A stretch of 64,000 bases of DNA. Origin: Verrucomicrobiota bacterium. Its GTDB lineage: Bacteria > Verrucomicrobiota > Verrucomicrobiia > Opitutales > Opitutaceae. The stretch lies in the NCBI GenBank assembly GCA_023432225.1, contig JAEYUW010000020.1, forward strand, positions 115,441 to 179,440, written 5' to 3'. The first letter of the stretch is position 1. Every line of letters starts with the position of its first letter. Of the stretch, positions 17,163 to 24,479 are shown piece after piece. Under the pieces are notes generated by a model. That model worked only from the letters and a program-made list of their open reading frames with translations, was not told where the DNA came from and ran no database searches. The position numbers and the translations under genes are program-made.

Positions 17163-17551
17163 TGAGCGAGCCCGCCACCAGACGTCCGGTGGTGTTGCTG
17201 CTCGACGACGAGGCGCAGCTGACGCTCGTCATGACGCGGATGCTCGGCGAGGAGTTCGAAATCGAAGTGGCGAGCAACGTGGAGGAGGCGCGGCTGCTGC
17301 TCGGCACGCGGCAATTCGACGCGCTGGTGTGCGACCACATGATGCCGGGGCAGGTGCAGGGTTTGGATTTTCTGGTGGAGGCGATGACGGTGCAGCCGAA
17401 CGCGAAGCGGATTTTGATGACGGGTTACATGAACCCGGAACTGCTCGCGCGCGGCGTGACCGTGGCGCAGCTCAGCGGCGTGCTGCTGAAACCGTGTTCG
17501 CTGCAGCACATCCGCAAGTCGCTGCATGATGCGCTGGGGTTGAGTGCGTGA
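17162..17551 (+). CDS. Second single-domain response regulator
   Basis: The 129-residue product is again only a receiver: LLLDDEAQLTLVM, phosphoacceptor Asp58 in ALVCDHMMPGQVQGLDFL, Thr in LMTGYM and Lys in VLLKPCS. It shares the (V/L)VCDHxMPG text with its neighbour, so the two look like diverged duplicates. The stop is followed by the convergent rpoN gene 110 bases away. The kinase partner is not in the operon. Confidence 0.92.
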   Translation: MSEPATRRPVVLLLDDEAQLTLVMTRMLGEEFEIEVASNVEEARLLLGTRQFDALVCDHMMPGQVQGLDFLVEAMTVQPNAKRILMTGYMNPELLARGVTVAQLSGVLLKPCSLQHIRKSLHDALGLSA

Positions 17552-17661
17552 GGGGCGTGCGGCGCGCGCGAGTGTGAGTCGTATGCTTAGCGGCGAAGGT
17601 GGCGCGCAACCTACGTGGCTGCGCGAGTTCGGTGGTCAGTGTCAGACGCCCGAAGGACGGT

Positions 17662-19131
17662 CTAATCGTATCTCCGCCGCAAATTACTCGGGAGCAGGCC
17701 GAGTTCCTCGCGATATTTCGCGACGGTGCGACGGGCGATTTTCAGGCCTTTGCCGTCGAGCACGCCGACGATTTCCTGGTCGCTGAGCGGCGCGCCGGGA
17801 TCTTCGCCGGCAACAATGTCGGCGATCATTTCCTTCACGCTGGTGTTGGCGACGGCCTCGCCGGCCTCCGACTGATAGCCGGAGGTGAAGAAGAACTTCA
17901 TGTCGAAGACGCCGTGCGGGGTCTTCATGTATTTGTTCGCGACGGCGCGGCTGACGGTCGTCTCGTGCACGCCGATGATGTCCGCGATCTGCGTCATCGT
18001 GAGCGGCTTCAATTTCGAGACGCCTTCCTCGAAGAACTCGGTCTGGTGGCGGATGATTTCCCGCGTGATGCGCTCGATCGTGCGCTGGCGTTGCTCGATG
18101 GCGTTGATGATGAATTTGCCCGAGCGCAGCTTCTCGCGGAGGTAATCGCGCTCCTGCTTGTTGAGCGTGCCTTTCGCGATGAGGTCCTTGTAGGTGTTCG
18201 AGAGGCGGAGGCGCGGGATGTAGTCGGCGTTGAGCTGGATCTTCCACTCACTGCCTTCCTTTTCGACGGTGACGTCGGGGACGACGACGCGGTTCGAGTC
18301 GTCGGCGAAGCGGCGGCCGGGCGACGGGTCAAGCGTGCCGATTTCCTCGATGGCATCCTGGATCGTCTCGGGCGGCAGGCCCATTTTGCGCGCGAGGTCG
18401 GGAATGCGGCGGCGGACGAGGAGCTCGAAGTGGTCGCGGATGATGCGTGCGGCGACGGATTTTTCGCGACCTTTGTGTGCGAGCTGGATGAGAAGGCTAT
18501 CGCCGAGGTCGGCGGCGCCGATGCCGGGCGGGTCGAAGGTGCGCAGGAGCTTCGAGGCTTGTTGCACGACGTCGAGCGGCAGGCCGGACATCATCGCGAT
18601 GTCGGAGAGCGTCGAGGTGAGAAAGCCGCGGTCGTCGAGCGAGCCGACGAGGAAGCGGATGGCGGTTTTCACCTCGAAGGGAGCGTCGGACAACTCGGCT
18701 TGCTGCGTGAGATGCTCGGAGAGCGAGGTCTCGGAGGTGAGCGATTCGAGGAAGTGCTGGCGGCGTTCGTCCTCTTCGGGGGACATCTGGCGGACACCGC
18801 CGGTGTCGCTGAGGTGGTCGCGCCAGTCGTCGTTTAATTTCCCGAGGATTTCGAGGTCCTTGTCCTTCGAGAAATCCATCGCCTCGTTCGTGCTCTTGTC
18901 GGTCGACGCGTCGGAATCGCGATCCGAGTTGGCGTCGTTGCGGTTGAGGCTGATGCCTTCGCCTGGCAGTTCCTCCAACGTGGGATTGGCTTGGAGTTCC
19001 TCCTGGATCGTGGCGCGGAGGTCGAGCGCGGCGACTTGGAGAATCTTCAGCGACTGCCGCATCTGCGGCGCGAGCACGAGTTGCTGCGTCTGTCGCTGTT
19101 GGAAGCTCTGAGAAAAACCCGGACCACTCAT
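17662..19131 (-). CDS. rpoN: RNA polymerase sigma-54 factor
   Basis: RpoN directs RNA polymerase to -24/-12 promoters that need AAA+ activators. The 489-residue product has the Gln/Leu-rich region I (QSFQQRQTQQLVLAPQMRQS, LKILQVAALDLRATIQEELQ), an acidic region II, the core-binding domain, the HTH (LTMTQIADIIGVHETTVSRA) and the RpoN box ARRTVAKYRE near the C-terminus. All functional regions are present. It starts 12 bases after the stop of a Ser/Thr kinase gene on the same strand, so they form one transcription unit. No Shine-Dalgarno sequence is evident. Confidence 0.97.
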   Translation of the reverse strand: MSGPGFSQSFQQRQTQQLVLAPQMRQSLKILQVAALDLRATIQEELQANPTLEELPGEGISLNRNDANSDRDSDASTDKSTNEAMDFSKDKDLEILGKLNDDWRDHLSDTGGVRQMSPEEDERRQHFLESLTSETSLSEHLTQQAELSDAPFEVKTAIRFLVGSLDDRGFLTSTLSDIAMMSGLPLDVVQQASKLLRTFDPPGIGAADLGDSLLIQLAHKGREKSVAARIIRDHFELLVRRRIPDLARKMGLPPETIQDAIEEIGTLDPSPGRRFADDSNRVVVPDVTVEKEGSEWKIQLNADYIPRLRLSNTYKDLIAKGTLNKQERDYLREKLRSGKFIINAIEQRQRTIERITREIIRHQTEFFEEGVSKLKPLTMTQIADIIGVHETTVSRAVANKYMKTPHGVFDMKFFFTSGYQSEAGEAVANTSVKEMIADIVAGEDPGAPLSDQEIVGVLDGKGLKIARRTVAKYREELGLLPSNLRRRYD

Positions 19132-19143
19132 AGGCGCGAAAAT

Positions 19144-20145
19144 TTACCGGAGGCGCTCAAGGGGTGGGGGTGAAAGCGGCGGCGTGGAGAGCTGGGGTGC
19201 GCGGGACGTGGCGGTGGGGGAGTAAAGTTCGCGGAGGTAAACCGACAGCTTCTCGTTGGTGGGGCCGTAGCGATCGCTGTAGAGATAGAGCTCGAGGTCC
19301 GTCATCATCTCGGCCGCGGTTTGGTAGCGCTGGTTGCGCTCGCGGTGGAGGGCGCGCTGGAGGATCGCTTCGAGTTTAGCGTCGATTTCGGGGCGCAACG
19401 TGCCGAAGCGCGGCACGGGCATTTCGAGGATGTTGCGGCGCGACTCGATGCGATTGACCGCGCGGAAGATGTTTTTCGCGAGCAACAGCTCCGAGAGGAC
19501 GATGCCGAGCGAGAAAAGGTCGGAGCGCGCGTCGGTGACGGCGTAGCTGGCGCCTTCGGGCGAAAGATACTCGTCCTTGCCCGGGATGACCTTGCCTTCC
19601 TCGTTATACATCAGGTCCAAGGCCTTCGCTATGCCGAAGTCCGTGAGCTTCACGTCGCCCTCGTGGGCGATCATGACGTTCTTCGGGTTCACGTCGCGGT
19701 GGACGATGCCGAGCAGGCGGCCGTCGGCGCCGCGCTTGACGTGGGCGTAGCTGAGACCGCGGCACACGCGCGAGACGATGAAGGCCGCCAAGTCTACCGG
19801 CACCGGGCGGTGCAACTCAGCGTGGCGTTCGAGGAATTGCTCCAAGTTCACGCCGTCGACGTATTCCATCGTCATGAAATACTGTCCGCCAATCTGGCCG
19901 AGGTGGTAGGTTTGGACGATGTTGGTGTGGATGAGGTCGGCCACGAGCCGCGCCTCGCCGATGAAATTTTTCTGGAACTCCTCGATCGCGGAGTATTCCT
20001 CACGAATCAGTTTGATCGCGACGATCTTGCGGAACTGCCCGGCGCCGCGTTGGACGGCCTCGTAAACCACGCCCATGCCGCCTTCGGAAATCTTGCGGGT
20101 CAGCTCGTAGTGCAGCTCGTTGAATATGTGCTTCAAGGAAGGCAC
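19144..20145 (-). CDS. Soluble Ser/Thr protein kinase upstream of rpoN
   Basis: This Hanks-type kinase of about 333 residues has a glycine-rich loop KISEGGMGVVYEA, VAIKLI with the ATP-binding Lys, the catalytic loop GIVHRDVNPKNVMI, LTDFGIAKAL (DFG), an activation segment ending YLSPEGASY, and DLFSLGIVLSELL. No transmembrane segment, PASTA or other sensor domain follows; the C-terminal 45 residues are a Pro/Ser-rich tail. A GTG at 20145 preceded by GGAG is the most likely start; farther upstream the frame runs into a repeat. It directly precedes rpoN. Confidence 0.88.
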   Translation of the reverse strand: MPSLKHIFNELHYELTRKISEGGMGVVYEAVQRGAGQFRKIVAIKLIREEYSAIEEFQKNFIGEARLVADLIHTNIVQTYHLGQIGGQYFMTMEYVDGVNLEQFLERHAELHRPVPVDLAAFIVSRVCRGLSYAHVKRGADGRLLGIVHRDVNPKNVMIAHEGDVKLTDFGIAKALDLMYNEEGKVIPGKDEYLSPEGASYAVTDARSDLFSLGIVLSELLLAKNIFRAVNRIESRRNILEMPVPRFGTLRPEIDAKLEAILQRALHRERNQRYQTAAEMMTDLELYLYSDRYGPTNEKLSVYLRELYSPTATSRAPQLSTPPLSPPPLERLR

Positions 20146-20479
20146 GAGCTCCAGAAAACGGGCCGCGCACCGACGTGGCAAGAACTCTGCTGCGAAATTT
20201 GCACGGTTCCTGCTCAGGAGTTGACGCGGGTGAAATTTCGACGTGGTAGCGAGTGTTTCATTTTCGCGGGAACGACGCGAAAAGCCCGCGCTCGCAATGT
20301 GGGTGGCGCGCTCGTCGCGCCACTTCCGCGCATCACGACCAAGTTGCGCGCAAGCGCGCAACCCACACCGCGGGCGAGAATAGCCGAAGCGACTCGTCGC
20401 AGGCGATTGGCTCGTTGGGTCAGGCGCAAGTGTGGCGCGCGCCGGTTGACAGCGCGCGAGCGGCTCCTACGTTGCGCGC
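20146..20479. other. Gene-free stretch between the kinase and the IscA-type gene
   Basis: It holds the divergent upstream regions of the two flanking genes and a paired palindrome at 20299-20366. No supported gene is seen. Confidence 0.55.
20299..20366. repeat. Paired palindrome, family C variant with GTGG ends
   Basis: Left arm GTGGGTGGCGCGCTCGTCGC and right arm GTTGCGCGCAAGCGCGCAAC followed by CCAC. It is the same design as other family C elements (20832, 46626, 52982) but with GTGG instead of GTAG at the ends. Confidence 0.6.
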
Positions 20480-20797
20480 ATGATCACGCTCACGCCGCGC
20501 GCCGCGCAGCAAGTCCGCAAGATGCACGCCGACCTCGGCGATCCACAGAAAAAGCTCCGCGTTTTCATCGAGAACGGCGGCTGCTCGGGCTTCCAATACG
20601 GCATGTCGTTCGACGTGGCGAAGGACGGTGATCAGGAATTCGTGAGCGAAGGCGTGCCCGTGCTGATGGATGCGACGAGCCTCGTCTATCTGAACGGCTC
20701 GAGCGTCGACTTTGACGACGGCCTGCAGGGCAAGGGATTTGAGATCAAGAATCCGAACGCGCAGAGCACGTGCGGCTGCGGGAAGTCGTTTAACTGA
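20480..20797 (+). CDS. IscA/ErpA-type iron-sulfur cluster assembly accessory protein
   Basis: A-type Fe-S carriers hold or deliver clusters to apoproteins. The 105-residue product begins ITLTPRAAQQVRKM and has the three conserved cysteines, Cys35 in ENGGCSGFQYG and Cys98/Cys100 in STCGCGKSF. It also has the family segment YLNGSSVDFDDGLQGKGFEI. There is no adjacent isc or suf cluster, so it may be ErpA-like, but I cannot separate ErpA from IscA by eye. The start at 20480 gives the normal family length. Confidence 0.93.
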   Translation: MITLTPRAAQQVRKMHADLGDPQKKLRVFIENGGCSGFQYGMSFDVAKDGDQEFVSEGVPVLMDATSLVYLNGSSVDFDDGLQGKGFEIKNPNAQSTCGCGKSFN

Positions 20798-20831
20798 ATC
20801 GAGCAGAACGCGGAGACTGCTTCGCAGCGTC

Positions 20832-20912
20832 GTAGGTTGCCCGCTTGCGGGCAACTGGGCCCGGAGAAGTCCTCGTCGCGTGAAGAAGTGGCGCGGCAAG
20901 CGCACCACCTAC
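20832..20912 (+). repeat. GTAG/CTAC paired palindrome, family C
   Basis: Left unit GTAGGTTGCCCGCTTGCGGG, right unit GGCGCGGCAAGCGCACCACC then TAC. It lies between the convergent 3' ends of the IscA-type gene and menG. Confidence 0.7.
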
Positions 20913-20932
20913 GACGATGCTCAATCGCGTCT

Positions 20933-21628
20933 TTACGCCTCCGCCTCGTGCAGCGCCACGATCCCGAAGGTCAGCGGCGTCGCGCGCACGCTCTTGAAAC
21001 CCGCGCGCAGAATCTCCGCGCTCATCGCTTCGCGGCCGGGAAATTGCTCGATCGAGCCGCAGAGGTATTCGTAGGCGCCGCGATCACCCGTCACTACCGC
21101 CGCGATCGTGGGCAGCACGTATTTCAGATACGTGTAGTAGATCGGTCGGAACCACGCGAACGGCTGCGAAAATTCCAGCACGAACAGCCGCCCGCCCGGA
21201 CGCAGCACACGGCGCATCTCGGTCAGCGATTTGTGGCGATCCGCCATGTTGCGCAGGCCGAAGGAAATCGTGAGCGCATCGAATTGCGCGTCCGGCAAGG
21301 GTAGCGCCATGCCGTCGCCTTGGCGGAACTCGATCGGATGCCAGCGGGTGCTCGCGGCGCGTTTTTTCACGGCTTCATCGAGCATCGGTTGGCAGAAATC
21401 CATGCCAATGATGCGCACGTCCGCGGGCAGGCCGTCCGCGAGGGCGAAAGCCACGTCACCGCTGCCGGTGGCGAGATCGAGCACGGCGCGCGGGTGCACA
21501 TCATGCACGCGACGCACCAGCACGCGGCGCCACCAAAAATCCACGCCGCCGCTGAGCAGGTGATTCGCGAGGTCGTAGCGACCCGCGATGCGGGAGAACA
21601 TGGAGCGAACTGCAGAGGCGTCGGGCAT
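20933..21628 (-). CDS. menG: Demethylmenaquinone/ubiquinone C-methyltransferase
   Basis: MenG/UbiE performs the last C-methylation of the quinone ring. The 231-residue product has the UbiE signature at the N-terminus (VRSMFSRIAGRYDLANHLLS, GVDFWWRR), SAM motif I LDLATGSGDVAFALA, and MALPLPDAQFDALTISFGLRN, the second UbiE signature, followed by LRPGGRLFVLEFSQP. Whether the organism makes menaquinone or ubiquinone is not shown here; I chose menG because other traits suggest Verrucomicrobiota, which mainly use menaquinone. It is divergent from the IHF/HU-like gene. Confidence 0.94.
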   Translation of the reverse strand: MPDASAVRSMFSRIAGRYDLANHLLSGGVDFWWRRVLVRRVHDVHPRAVLDLATGSGDVAFALADGLPADVRIIGMDFCQPMLDEAVKKRAASTRWHPIEFRQGDGMALPLPDAQFDALTISFGLRNMADRHKSLTEMRRVLRPGGRLFVLEFSQPFAWFRPIYYTYLKYVLPTIAAVVTGDRGAYEYLCGSIEQFPGREAMSAEILRAGFKSVRATPLTFGIVALHEAEA

Positions 21629-21725
21629 CGAAAAATCGGCCTCAAGGACTTGCGCGGGTTTGCCGTTGACGCAAGCACGCGCTCATGAATTATTTGTGCC
21701 TGTTCAACCTCAACCCCGCCACGCC

Positions 21726-22094
21726 ATGTCGACCAACCTGACCAAACGCGAAATCGTCCTCGAAATCTACGAGAAGACGGGCTTCCCGCAGAAACAGATT
21801 CAAGACACCGTCCAGATGACGCTGGATATCGTGATGGAAGCCCTTGCTGCCGGCCGAAATGTCGAGCTGCGCAACTTTGGCGTCCTCGAAGTTCAAGTGC
21901 GCAAGGCCCGCGTCGGCCGCAATCCGAACAAACCGGAAACGGAAGTCGTGATCCCCGAGCGCGCCGTCGTGAAGTTCAAGAGCGGCAAGATTTTGAAGCA
22001 GAAGATCAAGGCGCTCAACCTCGAGCAACTCAAAGCCAACCCGCCTGCGCCGGCTTCGGCCGACGATGGCGACGATGACGAGCCGACGTCTTGA
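21726..22094 (+). CDS. IHF/HU-family DNA-binding protein
   Basis: The 122-residue protein has the HU/IHF fold: LTKREIVLEIYEKTGFPQKQ (helical dimerisation body), RNFGVLEVQVRKARVGRNP (beta arm with the intercalating Pro) and ERAVVKFKSGKILKQKI. It is longer than classical HU (about 90 residues) because of an acidic tail (SADDGDDDEPTS), as seen in some Verrucomicrobia and Bacteroidetes members. The N-terminal pattern is nearer to IHF-alpha than HU. The ATG at 21726 is chosen; upstream in-frame sequence is antisense to menG. It precedes hisS by 35 bases. Confidence 0.92.
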   Translation: MSTNLTKREIVLEIYEKTGFPQKQIQDTVQMTLDIVMEALAAGRNVELRNFGVLEVQVRKARVGRNPNKPETEVVIPERAVVKFKSGKILKQKIKALNLEQLKANPPAPASADDGDDDEPTS

Positions 22095-22129
22095 CGTCGT
22101 GACGCTGCGTCGTCGCTCTTAAACGCTTC

Positions 22130-23464
22130 ATGGCCGGTTTTCAGTCCCTCCCAGGCTTCCGCGAATTCTATCCGGAAGACTTCTCCCGTCGTCAGCACAT
22201 CTTCCGCGTTTGGCGCCAAGCTGCCACCAGCTACGGCTTCCAGGAATACGACGCGCCCGTCCTCGAGCCGCTCGAACTCTACACCACGAAGTCGGGCGAC
22301 GAGATCGAGGGCCAGCTCTTCTCCTTCACGGACAAGGGCGGTCGCGACGTCTCGATGCGTCCCGAGATGACGCCGACGGTGTGCCGCATGGTCGGCGCCA
22401 AGGCCGGTGCGCTCAAGCGTCCGATCAAGTGGTTCAGCATCGCGGAATTTTATCGCTACGAACGCGCGCAAAAAGGCCGTCTTCGCGCTTTTAACCAGTT
22501 CAACGCCGACATTTTCGGCGAAGCCGGCCCGGAGGCGGAGATCGAACTCATCGCGCTGCTGATCCAGTGCATGGCGGGCTTCGGGCTGACGAAGGATGAT
22601 TTCTACGTCCGCCTGAGCGACCGCGACCTGTGGTTTTTCTATCTCGAAGCGCTCGGCTTCAACGACGCGCAATCGCGCGGCATCCTCGGTGTTGTCGACC
22701 GTCTTGAGAAGGTTGGGGAGGCAGCATTCAAGGATTACGAGGAAAAATTCGGTGTTCTAGAGCAACAGACGAAAGACCGGATCCGCACGTTCGCTTTGAC
22801 TCGGTTGAGCTCTATTGATGAGGCGGAGATTCTGCATTTGGTTCGCGATGCTTCACCGGAATCTCGCGAAAAAGTTGGCAAGCGCATCGGTGATTTCAAA
22901 AAAATCATCGATGGATTGGCGGCAATGGGGCTGCGCGACTTCGTCCAAGTTGATTTGTCCGTCGTGCGCGGTCTCGCTTACTACACGGGTTTCGTCTTCG
23001 AGGCGTTCGATCGCAAGGGCGACCTCCGCGCTCTGGCTGGCGGTGGGCGCTACAACGACCTCGTCAAGAAACTTGGTTACGCGGACCTGCCCGCGGTCGG
23101 CTTCGCCATCGGCGACGTCACGACTGGCCTTCTGCTTGAGCAACGCAGCCTCGCTCCGACGTTCGTCAATGCGCCGGATGTTTACGCCGTGATCGGCGGT
23201 GCGAACGAGCGCGTCGCGGCCTTCGCCGACATCCGAGCGCTGCGCGCGGCCGGCTGGCGCGTCGAATATCCGCTCAAAGACGTCGCCTTCGGCAAACAGT
23301 TCAAAGCCGCCGCCGAGTCCGGCGCGAAGCTCGCACTGATCTACGGCGGCGACGAACTCGCCAAAGGCGTCGTGAAAATCCGCGACCTCACGGACCGCTC
23401 CGAACGCGAAGTGCCGCGTGATCGCGTGGTCGAGGCGGTGCGCGACGCGCTGGGCGGACAATGA
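22130..23464 (+). CDS. hisS: Histidyl-tRNA synthetase
   Basis: This class II aminoacyl-tRNA synthetase has 444 residues. Motif 1 is in the LPGFREFYPEDF/LEPLELYTTKSGDEI region, motif 2 is FSIAEFYRYERAQKGRLRAF, the histidine-specific loops are VVRGLAYYTGFVFEAFD and ALAGGGRYNDLVKKLG, and motif 3 is AVGFAIGDVTTGLLL. A C-terminal anticodon-binding domain follows (VYAVIGGANERVAAFADIRA). Codon choice shifts to less GC-rich synonyms at about 22681-22930, inside the region between motifs 2 and 3. The ATGA at 23461 overlaps the next gene. Confidence 0.97.
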   Translation: MAGFQSLPGFREFYPEDFSRRQHIFRVWRQAATSYGFQEYDAPVLEPLELYTTKSGDEIEGQLFSFTDKGGRDVSMRPEMTPTVCRMVGAKAGALKRPIKWFSIAEFYRYERAQKGRLRAFNQFNADIFGEAGPEAEIELIALLIQCMAGFGLTKDDFYVRLSDRDLWFFYLEALGFNDAQSRGILGVVDRLEKVGEAAFKDYEEKFGVLEQQTKDRIRTFALTRLSSIDEAEILHLVRDASPESREKVGKRIGDFKKIIDGLAAMGLRDFVQVDLSVVRGLAYYTGFVFEAFDRKGDLRALAGGGRYNDLVKKLGYADLPAVGFAIGDVTTGLLLEQRSLAPTFVNAPDVYAVIGGANERVAAFADIRALRAAGWRVEYPLKDVAFGKQFKAAAESGAKLALIYGGDELAKGVVKIRDLTDRSEREVPRDRVVEAVRDALGGQ

Positions 23465-24300
23465 GCGCTGTGCGCCACTATTCGGGCAACAATCCGGATC
23501 GCATGGCGCTGAGCGATTACTGCAGAGTCGGCGCCTGGTTCGCAGTCGCGCTCTTCGTGCTCTACGTGGCGCTCGCCGCGCTCGCGGCCAGCATCGTCGA
23601 CGGCATGCTTTATTTTCCGGACTACGCCTCGCGTAAGGAGCCGGCGAACGTGATCCGCATCCCGACGCCCGACGGCGGCTCGCTCGCGGCGATTTACCTG
23701 CCGAATCCGGCCGCGAAGCACACGCTGTGGTTTTTCCACGGTAACGCGGAGGATCTCGGCTCGCTCGAGCCGTTCCTGCGTGAGCTGCACGCGCGCGGCT
23801 TCGCGGTGTTCGCCTACGACTATCCGGGCTACGGCGTCAGCACGGGCACGCCGAATGAAAAAGCGATCTACGCCGCTAACGCGGTCGCCGCGCGCTACCT
23901 GCACGAAACGCTGAAAGTGCCGCTGTCGCGGGTGATCCTCGTCGGGCGTTCACTGGGCGGTGGGCCCGCCACGGATCTCGCGACGCGCGAGCCGGTCGCG
24001 GGACTCGTGCTCCAGTCGACGTTCATGAGCGTGTATCGCGTGATGACGCGCGTGCGGCTGCTGCCGTTCGATCAGTTTGAAAATCTGCGCAAGCTCCCGC
24101 GCGTGAAATGTCCCGTGCTCGTGATGCACGGCACCGCGGACGAGGTGATCCCGTTCAAGCACGGCGAGAAACTCCACGCCGCCGCGCGCGGCACGAAGTT
24201 GCACCTCTGGATCGAAGGCGCGCAGCACAACGACTTCATCGACGTCGCCGGCGAGCGCTACTGGAGCGCGCTGCGGGAGTTCGCGGTGGCGTTGCCTTGA
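23461..24300 (+). CDS. Membrane-anchored alpha/beta hydrolase (ABHD/Bem46-like)
   Basis: The 279-residue product has one N-terminal membrane segment (FAVALFVLYVALAALAASIV, residues 29-50). A hydrolase domain follows: TLWFFHGNAEDLGS, AYDYPGYGVSTGTPNE, the nucleophile elbow VILVGRSLGGGPA, the Asp in LVMHGTADEVIPF and the His in GAQHNDFIDV. This matches the Bem46/ABHD12-17-like group, many of which are thioesterases or lipases with unknown bacterial substrates. Its ATG overlaps the hisS stop (ATGA), so it is translationally coupled to hisS. Confidence 0.88.
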   Translation: MSAVRHYSGNNPDRMALSDYCRVGAWFAVALFVLYVALAALAASIVDGMLYFPDYASRKEPANVIRIPTPDGGSLAAIYLPNPAAKHTLWFFHGNAEDLGSLEPFLRELHARGFAVFAYDYPGYGVSTGTPNEKAIYAANAVAARYLHETLKVPLSRVILVGRSLGGGPATDLATREPVAGLVLQSTFMSVYRVMTRVRLLPFDQFENLRKLPRVKCPVLVMHGTADEVIPFKHGEKLHAAARGTKLHLWIEGAQHNDFIDVAGERYWSALREFAVALP

Positions 24301-24301
24301 A

Positions 24302-24394
24302 GTAGGGCCGGCTTCAGCCGGCCCGGTTCGATTCCCATTCGCGATCGAAGGCGGCGAACGTCACTGCGTCTGGTCCGGCTGAAGCCGGACCTAC
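24302..24394 (+). repeat. GTAG/CTAC paired palindrome, family A
   Basis: Left unit GTAG plus GGCCGGCTTCAGCCGGCC, right unit GTCCGGCTGAAGCCGGACC then TAC. The GTAG begins two bases after the hydrolase stop codon. Confidence 0.8.
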
Positions 24395-24417
24395 CTCGCG
24401 GCGGTGTAGATTTCAAC

Positions 24418-24473
24418 GTAGCGCAGGCGTCTCGCCTGCTTCAGCGTTCATGCAGGCGGGACGCCTGCGCTAC
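24418..24473 (+). repeat. GTAG/CTAC paired palindrome, family B
   Basis: Left unit GTAGCGCAGGCGTCTCGCCT, right unit GCAGGCGGGACGCCTGCGC then TAC. It lies between convergent genes, seven bases from the M13 peptidase stop. Confidence 0.8.
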
Positions 24474-24479
24474 TCGCCG

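Noticed and set aside
24325..24345. tRNA T-arm-like text GGTTCGATTCCCATTC
   Set aside because: It lies in the spacer of a paired palindrome; no acceptor stem, D-arm or anticodon arm can be drawn around it.
24302..24473. Repeat cluster as a CRISPR array
   Set aside because: Units are inverted palindromes of different families with irregular spacing, not direct repeats with unique spacers, and no cas genes are present.
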